A stretch of 64,000 bases of DNA from JAFKFJ01 sp963786445 (GCA_963786445.1 CAWAZU010000008.1:248001-312000), one strand, 5' to 3'. Shown: positions 1 to 9,221, counted from the stretch's first letter. The notes: generated by a model not told the origin, from the letters alone. Program-made: numbers and translations.

Positions 1-732
1 TACCTGAAGAACCCGATGCTGAAGCTGGCGCACGACATGATCGCAGCCGGCGAGATCGGTGAAGTGCGCAGCTTTCAGGGCATCCACGCCGAGGACTACA
101 TGGCCGATGCCGAAGCGCCGTGGTCCTGGCGGCTCGATCCGGCGGGCGGCGGCGGGGCGCTGGCCGACATCGGCAGCCACATCATCGCCACCGCCCGCTA
201 CCTGGTCGGGCCGATCGAGAGCGTGCTGGGCGACGTGGTGACGGCGATCCAATCGCGCCCGGCGGCTTCGGGCAGCCCCGAGCGGCGCAAGGTCGAGGTG
301 GACGACATCGCGCGGGCGCATCTGCGCTTCGCCAACGGCGCCACCGGCTCGCTGGAGGCGAACTGGATCGCCACCGGACGCAAGATGCGTCACGATTTCG
401 AGATCGCCGGCACCAAGGGCGCCCTCGCGTTCTCGCAGGAACGCTTCAACGAGCTGCTGTTCTATCGCAGCGACGATGCGGCCGGGCGGCGCGGCTTCCG
501 CACCATTTTCGCCGGACCCGAGCACCCGCCCTACGGCGATTTCTGCGTCGCCGGCGGGCATCAGATCGGCTTCAACGACCTGAAGACGATCGAGGTGCGC
601 GACTTCCTGCTGGCGGTCGCGGGCCAGCGGACCGGGCACGCCGATTTCCGCGAAGGGCTGGCGGTGATGCAGACCGTCGGGGCGATCTACGCCTCGTCGC
701 GCGAGCAGCGCTGGGTGCGGGTCGGCGCATGA
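1..732 (+). CDS. Gfo/Idh/MocA-family oxidoreductase, C-terminal part (5' end outside window)
   Basis: The frame is open from the first base, so the gene starts upstream and only the last 243 residues are visible. The NAD(P)-binding Rossmann half is missing. What remains is the substrate-side alpha/beta domain, with the motif GGGALADIGSH near visible residues 48-60, whose histidine is usually catalytic or substrate-binding in this family. The family oxidises sugars, inositols and related polyols in the cytoplasm. The stop overlaps the next start as ATGA, so the two dehydrogenases are probably translationally coupled and act in one polyol or sugar pathway. The exact substrate cannot be read from the sequence. 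Confidence 0.85.
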   Translation, partial: YLKNPMLKLAHDMIAAGEIGEVRSFQGIHAEDYMADAEAPWSWRLDPAGGGGALADIGSHIIATARYLVGPIESVLGDVVTAIQSRPAASGSPERRKVEVDDIARAHLRFANGATGSLEANWIATGRKMRHDFEIAGTKGALAFSQERFNELLFYRSDDAAGRRGFRTIFAGPEHPPYGDFCVAGGHQIGFNDLKTIEVRDFLLAVAGQRTGHADFREGLAVMQTVGAIYASSREQRWVRVGA

Positions 733-1727
733 GCATCGGCATCGGCCTCATCGGCGCCGGCGTGATGGGCGCCGACCATGCGCGCACCGTCGCGGTCGCG
801 GTCGGCGGGGCGCATCTGGCGGCGGTGTCGGACGCCGACGCCGATCGCTCGGCAAAAGTCGCGGCGGAGGCGGGCGGAGCGCGCTGCCACGGCGACGGCA
901 TGGCGCTGATCACCGATCCGGCGGTCGATGCCGTGCTGGTCGCCTCGCCGGACGCGACGCACGCCGCCTTCGTGCTGGCGTGCCTGAAAGCCGGCAAGCC
1001 GGTGCTGTGCGAAAAGCCGCTGGCGGCGACGCTGGCCGAGTGCCAGGCAATCATCGAAGCCGAGATGGCGCTCGGCCGGCGGCTGGTGCAGGTCGGCTTC
1101 ATGCGCCGCTTCGACCCGGCCTATGCCGAGATGAAGGCGCGGCTCGCGGCCGGCGAAATCGGCGCGCCGGTGATGCTGCATTGCGTGCATCGCAATGCCT
1201 CGGTGCCGTCGTGGTTCGAGTCCGAGATGGTGATCACCAACTCCGCCGTCCACGAGATCGACATTGCGCGCTTCCTGCTGGGCCAGGAGATCGTCGCCGC
1301 CACGGTGTTCGCCCCGCCGGTCGCCGGGGCAGCGATCCGCGACCGGCAATTTTTGGTGCTGGAGACCGAGCGCGGCCTGCTGGTGGATGCCGAGGTGTTC
1401 GTCAACGCCGGCTATGGCTACGACGTGCGCGCCGAGCTGGTCGGCGAGCGCGGCAGCCTGACGCGCGCTCCGGTCGAGCCGGTGGTGCTGCGCCACGCCG
1501 GGCGCGAGGCGGTGACGCTGGCGGCCGACTGGCGCGCGCATTTCGGCGTCGCCTACCGGCGGCAGCTGCAGGCCTGGGTGCAGGCGATGCTGAGCGGCGT
1601 GCCGGTGGGCGCGAGCGCCTGGGACGGCTACGCCGCCACCGCCACCGCGATCGCCTGCGTCGGCGCGCTGGCGCGCGGGGCGCGGGCGCGGGTGGCGGTC
1701 GGGGACCGGCCGGCGTTCTATCGCTGA
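729..1727 (+). CDS. Gfo/Idh/MocA-family oxidoreductase (inositol 2-dehydrogenase-like)
   Basis: This 332-residue protein is a complete member of the family. It opens with the dinucleotide-binding motif GLIGAGVMGADHA, has the conserved EKPLA lysine-proline motif near residue 95, and HEIDIARFL near residue 175 in the C-terminal substrate domain. Its overall pattern resembles IolG/MocA inositol or scyllo-inositol dehydrogenases, but sugar dehydrogenases share these features. The start is the ATG inside the ATGA overlap with the preceding dehydrogenase; the longer open frame upstream only shadows that gene. Likely role: NAD(P)-dependent oxidation of a cyclic polyol or sugar in the cytoplasm. Confidence 0.9.
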   Translation: MSIGIGLIGAGVMGADHARTVAVAVGGAHLAAVSDADADRSAKVAAEAGGARCHGDGMALITDPAVDAVLVASPDATHAAFVLACLKAGKPVLCEKPLAATLAECQAIIEAEMALGRRLVQVGFMRRFDPAYAEMKARLAAGEIGAPVMLHCVHRNASVPSWFESEMVITNSAVHEIDIARFLLGQEIVAATVFAPPVAGAAIRDRQFLVLETERGLLVDAEVFVNAGYGYDVRAELVGERGSLTRAPVEPVVLRHAGREAVTLAADWRAHFGVAYRRQLQAWVQAMLSGVPVGASAWDGYAATATAIACVGALARGARARVAVGDRPAFYR

Positions 1728-1929
1728 CGCAATTCGGGGCGCGAACAGGCTGATCTTCCGTCTCTTTCGAGGCGGGCGGCCGCTGCGGTCCCGGCCGGGC
1801 GGCGTTACGAAGCGTAGCAGCCGGCATGTCCGTCTGGCCGCCTTGGCCTGCAAACGGCTAAGCTGCCGCCACCGCCGGTTGCGGGGCGGGCTGGCTGCCC
1901 CCGGCCGGTTGAGATCGGAGCATGCGTCG

Positions 1930-3678
1930 ATGCCGATGGACGGGATTGCCAACGTCGCGTCGCTGATGCCGGGCCGTCGCGTCGGGCTGGCGGCGGGCGG
2001 CGCTGGCACCCTGCTGGCTTGCCTGCTGCTGCTCGCCCGCCCCTCGGCGGGGCAGGCCGCGGACGACGTGCCGGCGCAGCTGCACGACTTCCACGCCTCG
2101 CACGAGATGTTGCAGGCCGCTGCGACGAACGATGCCGACTTCCTGCTGCCGAACGGCAATTACGCACAGACCCGCTACTACCCGAACGGCCGCATCAATG
2201 CCGGCAACGTCGCCGCCCTGCAGCCCGCCTGGACGTTCCACACCGAGATCACCGAAACGCTGGAGACCTCGCCGATCGTGGTCAACGGCGTCATGTTCGT
2301 CACCACCGCGTTCGACCACGTCTATGCGCTCGACGCGCGCACCGGGCGGCAAATCTGGCACTTCGCGCCGAAACTGGGGCCGATCCGCAGCCCGTGCTGC
2401 GGGCCGGCCAATCGCGGCGCCGCGGTTGCGGGCGACAGCGTGTTCGTGGCGACCCTCGATGCCAGGCTGATCGCGCTGAACGCCGCCGACGGCTCGGTGC
2501 GCTGGGACGTCCCGATCGCCGACCCGGAGCAGGGCTACAGCGAGAACATGGCGCCGCTGCCGGTGGACGGAAAAGTGCTGATCGGCGTCAGCGGCGGCGA
2601 GTTCGGCATCCGCGGCTTCGTCAAGGCGTACGATGCCGCCGCCGGCAAGCTGTTGTGGACATTCTACACGACGGCGGAAAATTCCGTCGGCGTCTGGGCC
2701 ACCCACGACGCCACCGGGCACGACCTGCACCGCCACATCGACCACGAGCAGCTCCGCCTGGCGCGCCAGGGCGATCCCTATCGCACGCTGGGCGGCGGCG
2801 TCTGGCAGACGCCGGCGATCGACCTCGCGCTGCGGCGGGTGTATTTCGTGGTCGGCAATCCCTCGCCCGATCTCGACGGCGCGGCCCGGCCCGGTGACAA
2901 CCTCTACACCAACTCGCTGGTGTCGGTGGACCTCGATACCGGCGCCTATGTCTGCCATCTGCAATACGTCCCGCACGATCTGTGGGACCTGGATGCGGTC
3001 AGCCCGCCGGTGCTGATCGACGTGCAGGATGCGGCCGGCAACACCGTCCCCGGCCTGCTGCACGCCGGCAAGACCGGGTTCCTCTACGTGCATGACCGGC
3101 GCGACTGCCGGCTGATCCGCGCCTCCGACCCGCTGGTGCCGCAGACCAACATGTACGCGCACCCCACCAAGGAAGGCACGCGCATCGCGCCCGGCACCAA
3201 CGGCGGCGTCGGCTGGTCGCCGATCGCGGTCAATCCCGGTGCCGGCCTCGCCTACGCCGTCACGCTGCATCAGACGATGAGCTACAGCTACCAGCCGTCG
3301 GACTACGCACCCGGAAAATCCTGGTTCGGCGGCGCGATGACGGTGATCCCTGACGAAGAGCAATGGGGCAGCGTGGTCGCAGTGGATTTCCACACCGGCC
3401 ACATCCGCTGGCAGGTGAAGACGCCCGAGCCGATGATCGGCGGCGTGCTGGCGACCGCGGGCGGGCTGGTGTTCGCGGGCGAGGGCAACGGGCTGTTCAA
3501 GGCGTATGACGCGCTGTCGGGCGCGGTGCTGTGGCAGTACCAGGCGGATGCCGGGGTGAACGCGCCGCCGGTGTCGTACATGCTCGACGACCGCCAGTAC
3601 ATCGCGGTGGCGGCCGGCGGCAACGGGCAGCTCGGCTACAAGCGCGGCAATTCGATCCTCGCGTTCGCACTGCCCTGA
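1930..3678 (+). CDS. PQQ-dependent alcohol dehydrogenase (secreted quinoprotein)
   Basis: The 582-residue protein begins with a signal peptide (hydrophobic stretch ending LLLLARPSAGQAA) and continues as an eight-bladed PQQ beta-propeller with repeated tryptophan-docking motifs. A vicinal Cys-Cys pair (SPCCGPANRG, residues 156-157) is the disulfide typical of PQQ alcohol dehydrogenases. The catalytic region reads PHDLWDLDAV, with the presumed catalytic Asp at residue 353 and a second Asp two residues later. No haem-binding CXXCH is present, so electrons must go to a separate cytochrome. The start at 1930 is preferred over an upstream in-frame ATG at 1843 because GGAG at 1917-1920 is well spaced and the signal peptide follows. 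Expected in the periplasm, oxidising alcohols or aldehydes. Confidence 0.9.
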   Translation: MPMDGIANVASLMPGRRVGLAAGGAGTLLACLLLLARPSAGQAADDVPAQLHDFHASHEMLQAAATNDADFLLPNGNYAQTRYYPNGRINAGNVAALQPAWTFHTEITETLETSPIVVNGVMFVTTAFDHVYALDARTGRQIWHFAPKLGPIRSPCCGPANRGAAVAGDSVFVATLDARLIALNAADGSVRWDVPIADPEQGYSENMAPLPVDGKVLIGVSGGEFGIRGFVKAYDAAAGKLLWTFYTTAENSVGVWATHDATGHDLHRHIDHEQLRLARQGDPYRTLGGGVWQTPAIDLALRRVYFVVGNPSPDLDGAARPGDNLYTNSLVSVDLDTGAYVCHLQYVPHDLWDLDAVSPPVLIDVQDAAGNTVPGLLHAGKTGFLYVHDRRDCRLIRASDPLVPQTNMYAHPTKEGTRIAPGTNGGVGWSPIAVNPGAGLAYAVTLHQTMSYSYQPSDYAPGKSWFGGAMTVIPDEEQWGSVVAVDFHTGHIRWQVKTPEPMIGGVLATAGGLVFAGEGNGLFKAYDALSGAVLWQYQADAGVNAPPVSYMLDDRQYIAVAAGGNGQLGYKRGNSILAFALP

Positions 3679-3797
3679 GCCGCTGCCGTCACGCTCATTC
3701 CTCGCGGGGTTTCAGCACGCCCGAATAGGTGAGCAGCGCGAGCGACGTCGCGATCCTGGGTCCGCACGCTGCCGCAACCATTGCCCGAACGGCCTGC

Positions 3798-3835
3798 TTG
3801 CCCAGCCCCCCAGGGGTCATGTTAGTTTTCCTGTC
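3798..3835 (+). promoter_or_regulatory. Promoter of the duplicated gene, copy 1 (predicted leaderless)
   Basis: TTGCCC (3798-3803), an 18-base spacer and TTAGTT (3822-3827) resemble a sigma70 promoter. Only 8 bases separate the -10 element from the GTG start at 3836, so transcription would begin at or next to the start codon. No Shine-Dalgarno sequence is present. The second copy of the gene has the same elements with the same spacer and distance. Confidence 0.45.
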
Positions 3836-4441
3836 GTGCAGCCCTCCGCTCCCCCCGCCCTGGCCGACCGCTTCGCCTGTCTGATCGACGGGCTGTGCCG
3901 CGGCCTCGCCGACCGCGGCGCCGGAATGGGGATCGCCTGGCCGCTGCTCGCCCTGCTCTGGTCGCGGCTGCGCCGCACCGCGCTCCGCTTCGCCCGCCTC
4001 GCGGAAAAATTCCGCGCCGGCACCCTGCCGCTGCCGCGCCGCCGGCGGCGCGCCCCCCGCAAGGTCCAGCCCCCGCCGCTGCGGCTGCCGCGCGGCTTCG
4101 CCTGGCTGCTGCGCCGGCTGCCGCAGGCCGCGTCCGCCGCCTCGCAGTTGCAGCACCTGCTCGCCGATCCGGCGATGGCCGAGTTGCTCGCCGCCGCGCC
4201 GCAGGCCGGGCGGCTGCTCCGCCCGCTGTGCCAAATGCTGGGGGTCCGCCCGCCGCCGGCCCGGAGCCTGTCCTCGGGCCGGCCGCAGGCCGGTCCCGTG
4301 GGCCCCCCGCCGTCCGTTCGTCCGCCGCCCGGCCGGCCGGCGGCGCCGTCCCGCCCCGCCGACCGTCCCCGGCCGCCGTCGCCCGCGCGGCCTCGCCTCC
4401 TCACGCCGCCCGCACCGAGCGCCCCGGTCGTTCCGGCGTGA
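3836..4441 (+). CDS. Duplicated Arg/Pro/Ala-rich protein of unknown function, copy 1
   Basis: This 201-residue protein has no family I recognise. Residues 1-60 look helical (LADRFACLIDGL, LLALLWSRLRRTALRFARLAEKF), followed by a strongly basic arginine/proline stretch. A conserved helical core comes next (LPRGFAWLLRRLPQAA, SQLQHLLADPAMAELLAAAP, LLRPLCQMLGVRPPPA), then a low-complexity Pro/Arg/Ala tail. By hand alignment it is about four fifths identical over the first ~142 residues to the gene at 32215-32766. The start is GTG at 3836, aligned with the ATG of the second copy, and lacks a ribosome binding site. Conservation of protein, start, promoter and 3' flank supports real coding, but function is unknown. 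It converges on ppx. Confidence 0.65.
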   Translation: MQPSAPPALADRFACLIDGLCRGLADRGAGMGIAWPLLALLWSRLRRTALRFARLAEKFRAGTLPLPRRRRRAPRKVQPPPLRLPRGFAWLLRRLPQAASAASQLQHLLADPAMAELLAAAPQAGRLLRPLCQMLGVRPPPARSLSSGRPQAGPVGPPPSVRPPPGRPAAPSRPADRPRPPSPARPRLLTPPAPSAPVVPA

Positions 4442-4500
4442 CCGCGCGGCGCCGCCGCACGGCCTGAACGTTCCGGATCAGAAACATGCGCCGGCCCGCG

Positions 4501-5976
4501 CTACCCCGCCGCCTCCGTCTGCGCCGCCACGCCCAGCGCCAGGGCCAGCCGGTCGAGCCGCCGCGTCACGCTGTCGCCCGCGAACACGCCGCTGCCGACG
4601 GTGAGCTGCAACGTCAGCGCGCCGCTCACCTCCAGCCGTGTCGCCGCCAGCAGGTCGGTCGTGCCGGCCGAGAGCGTGTAGGCCAGCCGCAGCGCACAGC
4701 CGAGCACCGTCGCCCGCTGCACCGCCTCCGGCGCCAGCAGCCCGCGCGCCAGCGCCAGAAACGGCGCGTCCGGCTCGGCCTCGTAGCGCAGCGCCAAGGC
4801 CAGCCCGATATAGGCGCGCGCCGGATGGTCCATGCCGACGCCGGGCTGGCGCAGGATGCGCAAAAACGCCTGCTCGGCGCGGTATTCCGGGTGGTCGTGG
4901 CTGCCGATGTCGCTCAGCCAGCACACCGCCTCGCGCAGCCGCTGCCACGCCGCCGCCTCGGCGGGGAACAGCGGGTCGGTCCAGGCCAGCAGCGCCGGCG
5001 GCAGCGCCGCGTCGCGGCCATAGGCGGCGGCAAGGTCGCGCGCCGCCGCCAGCAGCGGGTCCTCGGCGCGCACCGCTGGCGGGATCAGGCCCATGTACCA
5101 GCCTTCGCGCAGCCCGTTGGCGCTGAACACCACGCGCCGCGCCCCGGTCGCGCGCAGCACCCGCCGCAGCGCCACCGCGGCATAGGGCAGGTCGTCCAGC
5201 CGCCGCCGCGGCGCGCCCGGCATGCGCTCCAGCACGCGCCGCGACGCCGCCGCGATCAGGCCGGTCAGCTCGCGCATCTCCTCGCGGCCGACCGTGTAGT
5301 GGTGGATCATGTTCAGCGGATAGCCGGTCTGCGCGATGTGCATCCGCGCCACGGCCCGCCACGCGCCGCCCACCGCGTAAAGGTCCTTTCCCGAGCCCTC
5401 GGCGAGCCAGCCGACCTCGCCCAGTTCCGCCTCCGCGATCGCGCGGGCGCGCGCGATGTCGCCGCCGGCGCGCTCGGCCAGCCGGATCACGCCCAGCCGC
5501 AGCGTCTGCACCTGACGCCGCTCACCGCCCGCCAGATGCACCACCTCCAGCGAGCCGCCGCCGATGTCGGCGAGAATCCCGTCCGCCTCGGGGATGCCGC
5601 ACAGCACGCCGCGCGCCGACAGGTCGGCCTCCGCCTCGCCGGAGAGGATGCGGATCGGCACGCCGGGCATGCGGCCTGAGAGTGCCGCGACCAGCAGCGG
5701 CCCGTTCGCCGCGTCGCGCATCGCCGCGGTGCCCAGCACCTCGAACGGCTCGGCGTGCATGGCCCGCGCGATGGTGTGGTAGCGGTTCATCACCGTCACC
5801 GCCTGCTCCATCGCCTCGGGGTTGAGCAGCCCGCTGCCCTGCAACCCGCGGCCGAGCCGCAGCACCGCCTTCTCGTTGAAGATCGCGACCGGGTTGCGCC
5901 CGCGGCCCTCGAACACGACGAGGCGCACCGAGTTCGAGCCGAGATCGACGACGGCGGAGCGCGGGGCGGCGGGCAT
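4501..5976 (-). CDS. ppx: Exopolyphosphatase / Ppx-GppA phosphatase
   Basis: This 491-residue protein belongs to the Ppx/GppA family of the ASKHA fold. The N-terminal phosphate-binding motif is VDLGSNSVRLVVFEG, the next conserved block is VLGTAAMRDA, and ILSGEAEA and ILADIGGGSLEVVHL complete the ATPase-like core. The C-terminal half is the HD-like helical extension found in longer Ppx proteins. It hydrolyses terminal phosphates of polyphosphate, and possibly pppGpp. It lies 3 bases after ppk1 on the same strand, the usual polyphosphate operon that pairs synthesis with breakdown. Confidence 0.94.
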   Translation of the reverse strand: MPAAPRSAVVDLGSNSVRLVVFEGRGRNPVAIFNEKAVLRLGRGLQGSGLLNPEAMEQAVTVMNRYHTIARAMHAEPFEVLGTAAMRDAANGPLLVAALSGRMPGVPIRILSGEAEADLSARGVLCGIPEADGILADIGGGSLEVVHLAGGERRQVQTLRLGVIRLAERAGGDIARARAIAEAELGEVGWLAEGSGKDLYAVGGAWRAVARMHIAQTGYPLNMIHHYTVGREEMRELTGLIAAASRRVLERMPGAPRRRLDDLPYAAVALRRVLRATGARRVVFSANGLREGWYMGLIPPAVRAEDPLLAAARDLAAAYGRDAALPPALLAWTDPLFPAEAAAWQRLREAVCWLSDIGSHDHPEYRAEQAFLRILRQPGVGMDHPARAYIGLALALRYEAEPDAPFLALARGLLAPEAVQRATVLGCALRLAYTLSAGTTDLLAATRLEVSGALTLQLTVGSGVFAGDSVTRRLDRLALALGVAAQTEAAG

Positions 5977-5979
5977 CGC

Positions 5980-8178
5980 TCAGTCCTGCAGCAGGCGGTC
6001 CGGCCGGCGCGCGTGCGGCAGCCCGGCCGTGCCCAGCGGGCCGTGCAGCGCCGAGCCGCGCCCGGACAGCGACGGATTGGTCATGAAATAGTCATGCGCC
6101 GAGATGCGCGCCTTGCCCGCCCCCGGCACCACGCGCCGCCAGGTGCCGTCGGCGTGCAGCTCCCAGGACTGCACGCTGTCCTTGAGGTTCACCACCATGA
6201 TCTGGTCGAGCACCTGCGCATGCACGGTCGGGTTGTGGATCGGCACCAGCGTCTCCACCCGCCAGTCCATGTTGCGCGCCATCCAGTCGGCCGAGCTGAT
6301 GAACACGCGCGCGTGGCGGCTCGGCAGCTTGTGGCCGTTGCCGAAGGCGCAGATGCGGCTGTGCTCCAGAAAACGGCCCACGATCGACTTCACCCGGATG
6401 TTGTCCGACAGGCCGGCAACGCCGGGACGCAGGCAGCAGATGCCGCGCACCACCGCCATCGTCTTCACACCGGCGCGCGACGCCTCGTACAGCTTGTCGA
6501 TCAGCTGGTCGTCCACCAGCGCATTGAGCTTGAGCCAGATGGTGGCCGGCCGGCCCTCGTGCGCAAACGCGATCTCGCGGTCGATCAGCTCGTTCAGCGC
6601 GCTGCGCGTGGTCAGCGGGCTGAACGCCAGCGCCTCCATCCGCTCCGGCCGCGCGTAGCCGGTCATGTAGTTGAACAGCCGCGCGGCGTCGCGCGTCAGC
6701 TCCGGCTCGGTGGTGAAGAAACTCAGGTCGGTGTAGATGCGCGCGGTGATCGGATGGTAGTTGCCGGTGCCGAAATGCGCGTAGGCGCGCAGGCCGGTGG
6801 CCTCGCGCCGCACCACGAACGACAGTTTCGCGTGCGTCTTCTGCTCGGTGAAGCCGAACACCACCTGCACGCCGGCGGCTTCCATCGCGCGGGCGAGGCG
6901 GATGTTCGCCTCCTCGTCGAAGCGGGCGCGCAGCTCCACCATCGCGGTCACCGACTTGCCGGCCTCCGCCGCCTCGATCAGCGCCTTGACGATCGGGCTG
7001 TCGCGGCTGGTGCGATACAGCGTCTGCTTGACCGCGACCACCGCCGGGTCGCGCGCCGCCTGCCGCAGGAACTGCACCACCACGTCAAAACTCTCGAACG
7101 GGTGGTGGACGATGATGTCTTTCGCGCGGATGGCGGCAAAACAGTCGCCGCCGAAATCGCGGATGCGCTCGGGGAAGCGCGGCGTGTAGGGCGGGAACAG
7201 CAGGTCCGGCCGGTCATCGACGATCAGCCGGCTGAGGTCGGCAAGCCCCAGCAGGCCGTCGAGCACGAACACCGCCTGCGCGGTCGCGTCCAGCTCGTCG
7301 GCGACCAGTTCGCGCAGGTCGTCGGGCATGCCGGCATTGACGGTGAGGTGGATCGCCACGCCGCGGCGCCGCCGCTTCAGCGCGGTCTCGTAGGAGCGCA
7401 CGAGGTCTTCGGCCTCTTCCTCGAACTCCACGTCGGTGTCGCGGATCAGGCGGAACAGGCCCTGGCCGAGCAGCTCGAAGCCGGGGAACAGTTTTCCGAG
7501 GAACAGCCCGACCAGATGTTCGAGCAGCAGGAAGCGGATGCCGGATGCGCCGTCGCCGGCGGCGGGCAGGCGGATGAAGCGTTCCACCTGGGCCGGCATC
7601 GGGATCAGGCCGCGCATCAGGTGCCCGTCCTCCGCGCGCAGCAGCCGCAGCGCCATCACCAGGCCCATGTTGGGGATGAACGGGAACGGGTGCGCCGGGT
7701 CGATCGCGAGCGGCGTCAGCACCGGGAACACGCGCTCCATGAACCACGCCTCCAGCCAGACGAGGTCGGCGCCGGAGAGCTCGGCGGGGTCGGCGACGGC
7801 GATGCCGGCCTCGGCCAGCAGGGCGCGCAGCGTGCGCCAGACGCGCTGCTGCCCGTCCAGCAGCAGGCGGGCGCGCGCCTCCACCTCGGCGAGCTGCTGC
7901 GCCGGCGTGCGGCCGTCGGGCGAGGGCAGGGTGACGCCGGCCTTGGCCTGCCCGACCAGCCCGGCGACGCGGACGGAGTAGAACTCGTCGAGGTTGCTGG
8001 CGCTGATCGACAGGAAGCGCAGCCGCTCCAGCAGCGGGTGGCGGGCGTTCTCCGCCTCCTCGACGACGCGCCGGTTGAAGTCGAGCCAGGACAGCTCGCG
8101 GTTGATGAACCGCGCCGGGTCGTCCGGCGCGATCGCCGGCGCCGCCGCCGGCGCTGCGATGATCAGGTCGTCGGGCAT
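5980..8178 (-). CDS. ppk1: Polyphosphate kinase 1
   Basis: This 732-residue protein reversibly transfers the ATP gamma-phosphate onto polyphosphate. The N-terminal signature FINRELSWLDFN is followed by SNLDEFYSVR. The catalytic region contains HHPFESFDVVVQFL, VKQTLYR and HFGTGNYHP, whose histidine is the autophosphorylated residue in this family. The C-terminal phospholipase-D-like domain includes SSADWMARNMDWRVE. The ATG at 8178 is chosen because GGAGG lies just upstream and the protein then starts directly before the PPK N-domain. An in-frame start further upstream would add an implausible 37-residue leader. It forms an operon with ppx. Confidence 0.96.
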   Translation of the reverse strand: MPDDLIIAAPAAAPAIAPDDPARFINRELSWLDFNRRVVEEAENARHPLLERLRFLSISASNLDEFYSVRVAGLVGQAKAGVTLPSPDGRTPAQQLAEVEARARLLLDGQQRVWRTLRALLAEAGIAVADPAELSGADLVWLEAWFMERVFPVLTPLAIDPAHPFPFIPNMGLVMALRLLRAEDGHLMRGLIPMPAQVERFIRLPAAGDGASGIRFLLLEHLVGLFLGKLFPGFELLGQGLFRLIRDTDVEFEEEAEDLVRSYETALKRRRRGVAIHLTVNAGMPDDLRELVADELDATAQAVFVLDGLLGLADLSRLIVDDRPDLLFPPYTPRFPERIRDFGGDCFAAIRAKDIIVHHPFESFDVVVQFLRQAARDPAVVAVKQTLYRTSRDSPIVKALIEAAEAGKSVTAMVELRARFDEEANIRLARAMEAAGVQVVFGFTEQKTHAKLSFVVRREATGLRAYAHFGTGNYHPITARIYTDLSFFTTEPELTRDAARLFNYMTGYARPERMEALAFSPLTTRSALNELIDREIAFAHEGRPATIWLKLNALVDDQLIDKLYEASRAGVKTMAVVRGICCLRPGVAGLSDNIRVKSIVGRFLEHSRICAFGNGHKLPSRHARVFISSADWMARNMDWRVETLVPIHNPTVHAQVLDQIMVVNLKDSVQSWELHADGTWRRVVPGAGKARISAHDYFMTNPSLSGRGSALHGPLGTAGLPHARRPDRLLQD

Positions 8179-8326
8179 TGCGATGCCTCCATCGTCCGCT
8201 GCCGGGCCGACCCTACAGGATGCGCGGCTGCGGCGAGGAGGGTGGGCGTGAACGGGACGCTGAAGTTTCATATCGGCAAGGTGGACCACGAACCGGGCGA
8301 TGGTGCCACGCCCGGCCCGGTGCGCG

Positions 8327-9064
8327 CTACAGCAGCCGCGGCGCGTTGGCCGGCGGCGCGGCGATGCTGCCGTCGTGCGCGGGATCGGCCAGCCCTTCCA
8401 GCACCGCGGCGGCGACCGTGCGCGTGACCGGGCGGCCGGCGGCCAGCGCGGCGCGATCCAGGCGCGCCGCCGCCTCGCGCATCGCCGCCGGCGTGCGCGG
8501 CAGGCGGGCGAGCAGGAAATCCTGCACCGCCTCCGGCACCGCGATCTGCCGCTCGGCCAGCAGGCGGGCGAGCAGGGCGCGCAAAAGACTGTCCTCGGCC
8601 GGGCGGATTTCCACCGCGGTCACCGCGCGCAGCCGGCTCGCCAGGTCGGGGAGCGCCGTCGGCCAGCGCGACGGCGGCGCGCGGCCGGCGAGCAGCACCG
8701 GCTGGCTCGCCTCGGCGGCTTGGTTCAGCGTGTGCAGCAGCGGGCGCTCCGCCGCCGTGTCGGCGTCGTCGATGGCCAGCGGTCCGGCGGCGCCGCCGAG
8801 GTCGCGCGGCAGGGCGGGGCCGGAAACCACCGCCGCCCGCATCCGCTCCGCCCACAGCCGCAGCAGATGCGTCTTGCCGCTGCCCTCCTCGCCCCACAGC
8901 GCCAGCCGCAGCAGCGGCCAGTCCTCGGTGCGGTCCAGCCAGGCGAGCGCCGCGTCGTTGGAGGGCGCGGGCAGGAAATCGGCGGCGCCGTGGTGCGGCG
9001 TGTGCGCGAACGGCAGCGGCAACTGGCGCCAGAGGGCAGCTTGCGGGGCGGGGGGCGGCGGCAC
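8327..9064 (-). CDS. hdaA: HdaA/DnaA-related regulatory inactivator of replication initiation
   Basis: This protein of about 245 residues resembles the AAA+ part of DnaA. It has the short N-terminal RQLPLPF motif used by Hda to bind the DNA sliding clamp, a Walker A motif GEEGSGKTHLL, a Walker B-like LAIDDAD, and a C-terminal AAA+ lid. It lacks the DNA-binding domain IV of DnaA. Family members stimulate hydrolysis of DnaA-bound ATP after replication starts. The start is uncertain. The GTG at 9064 gives a family-like length and places RQLPLPF near the N-terminus, but has no clear ribosome binding site. An in-frame ATG at 9169 would add 35 residues. Linkage to ppk1, ppx and the pgsA-like gene is common in related alphaproteobacteria. 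Confidence 0.85.
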   Translation of the reverse strand: MPPPPAPQAALWRQLPLPFAHTPHHGAADFLPAPSNDAALAWLDRTEDWPLLRLALWGEEGSGKTHLLRLWAERMRAAVVSGPALPRDLGGAAGPLAIDDADTAAERPLLHTLNQAAEASQPVLLAGRAPPSRWPTALPDLASRLRAVTAVEIRPAEDSLLRALLARLLAERQIAVPEAVQDFLLARLPRTPAAMREAAARLDRAALAAGRPVTRTVAAAVLEGLADPAHDGSIAAPPANAPRLL

Positions 9065-9221
9065 GCGGCCGAGACTGGCACGAAGCCGGCCGGACGCCAA
9101 CCAAGCCCCGGAAGCCGGCCGTGTTAAACGTGCCAAGACACGGATTGACACAAGGCGGCACGCTGGCATGCTGCGCGCCCGACGAGGGGCCGTTCAGTCC
9201 CCGCAGGGTGGAGGAAACATC

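Noticed and set aside
3678..3836. A short minus-strand peptide (about 41 codons) ending SGVLKPREE between the PQQ gene and copy 1.
   Set aside because: No homologue recognised, no ribosome binding site, and it overlaps the proposed promoter; could be a gene remnant but cannot be supported.
3695..4234. A 179-residue open frame on the minus strand across copy 1 of the duplicated gene, and the matching frame at 32140-32535.
   Set aside because: The plus-strand products align far better, and the promoter and start are conserved on the plus strand. The minus frames end at different places and are typical GC-rich antisense shadows.
4501..8427. Long plus-strand open frames opposite ppx and ppk1 (up to 890 codons).
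   Set aside because: Their translations are rich in His, Arg, Gln and Val with no domain, the usual antisense of strongly biased third positions.
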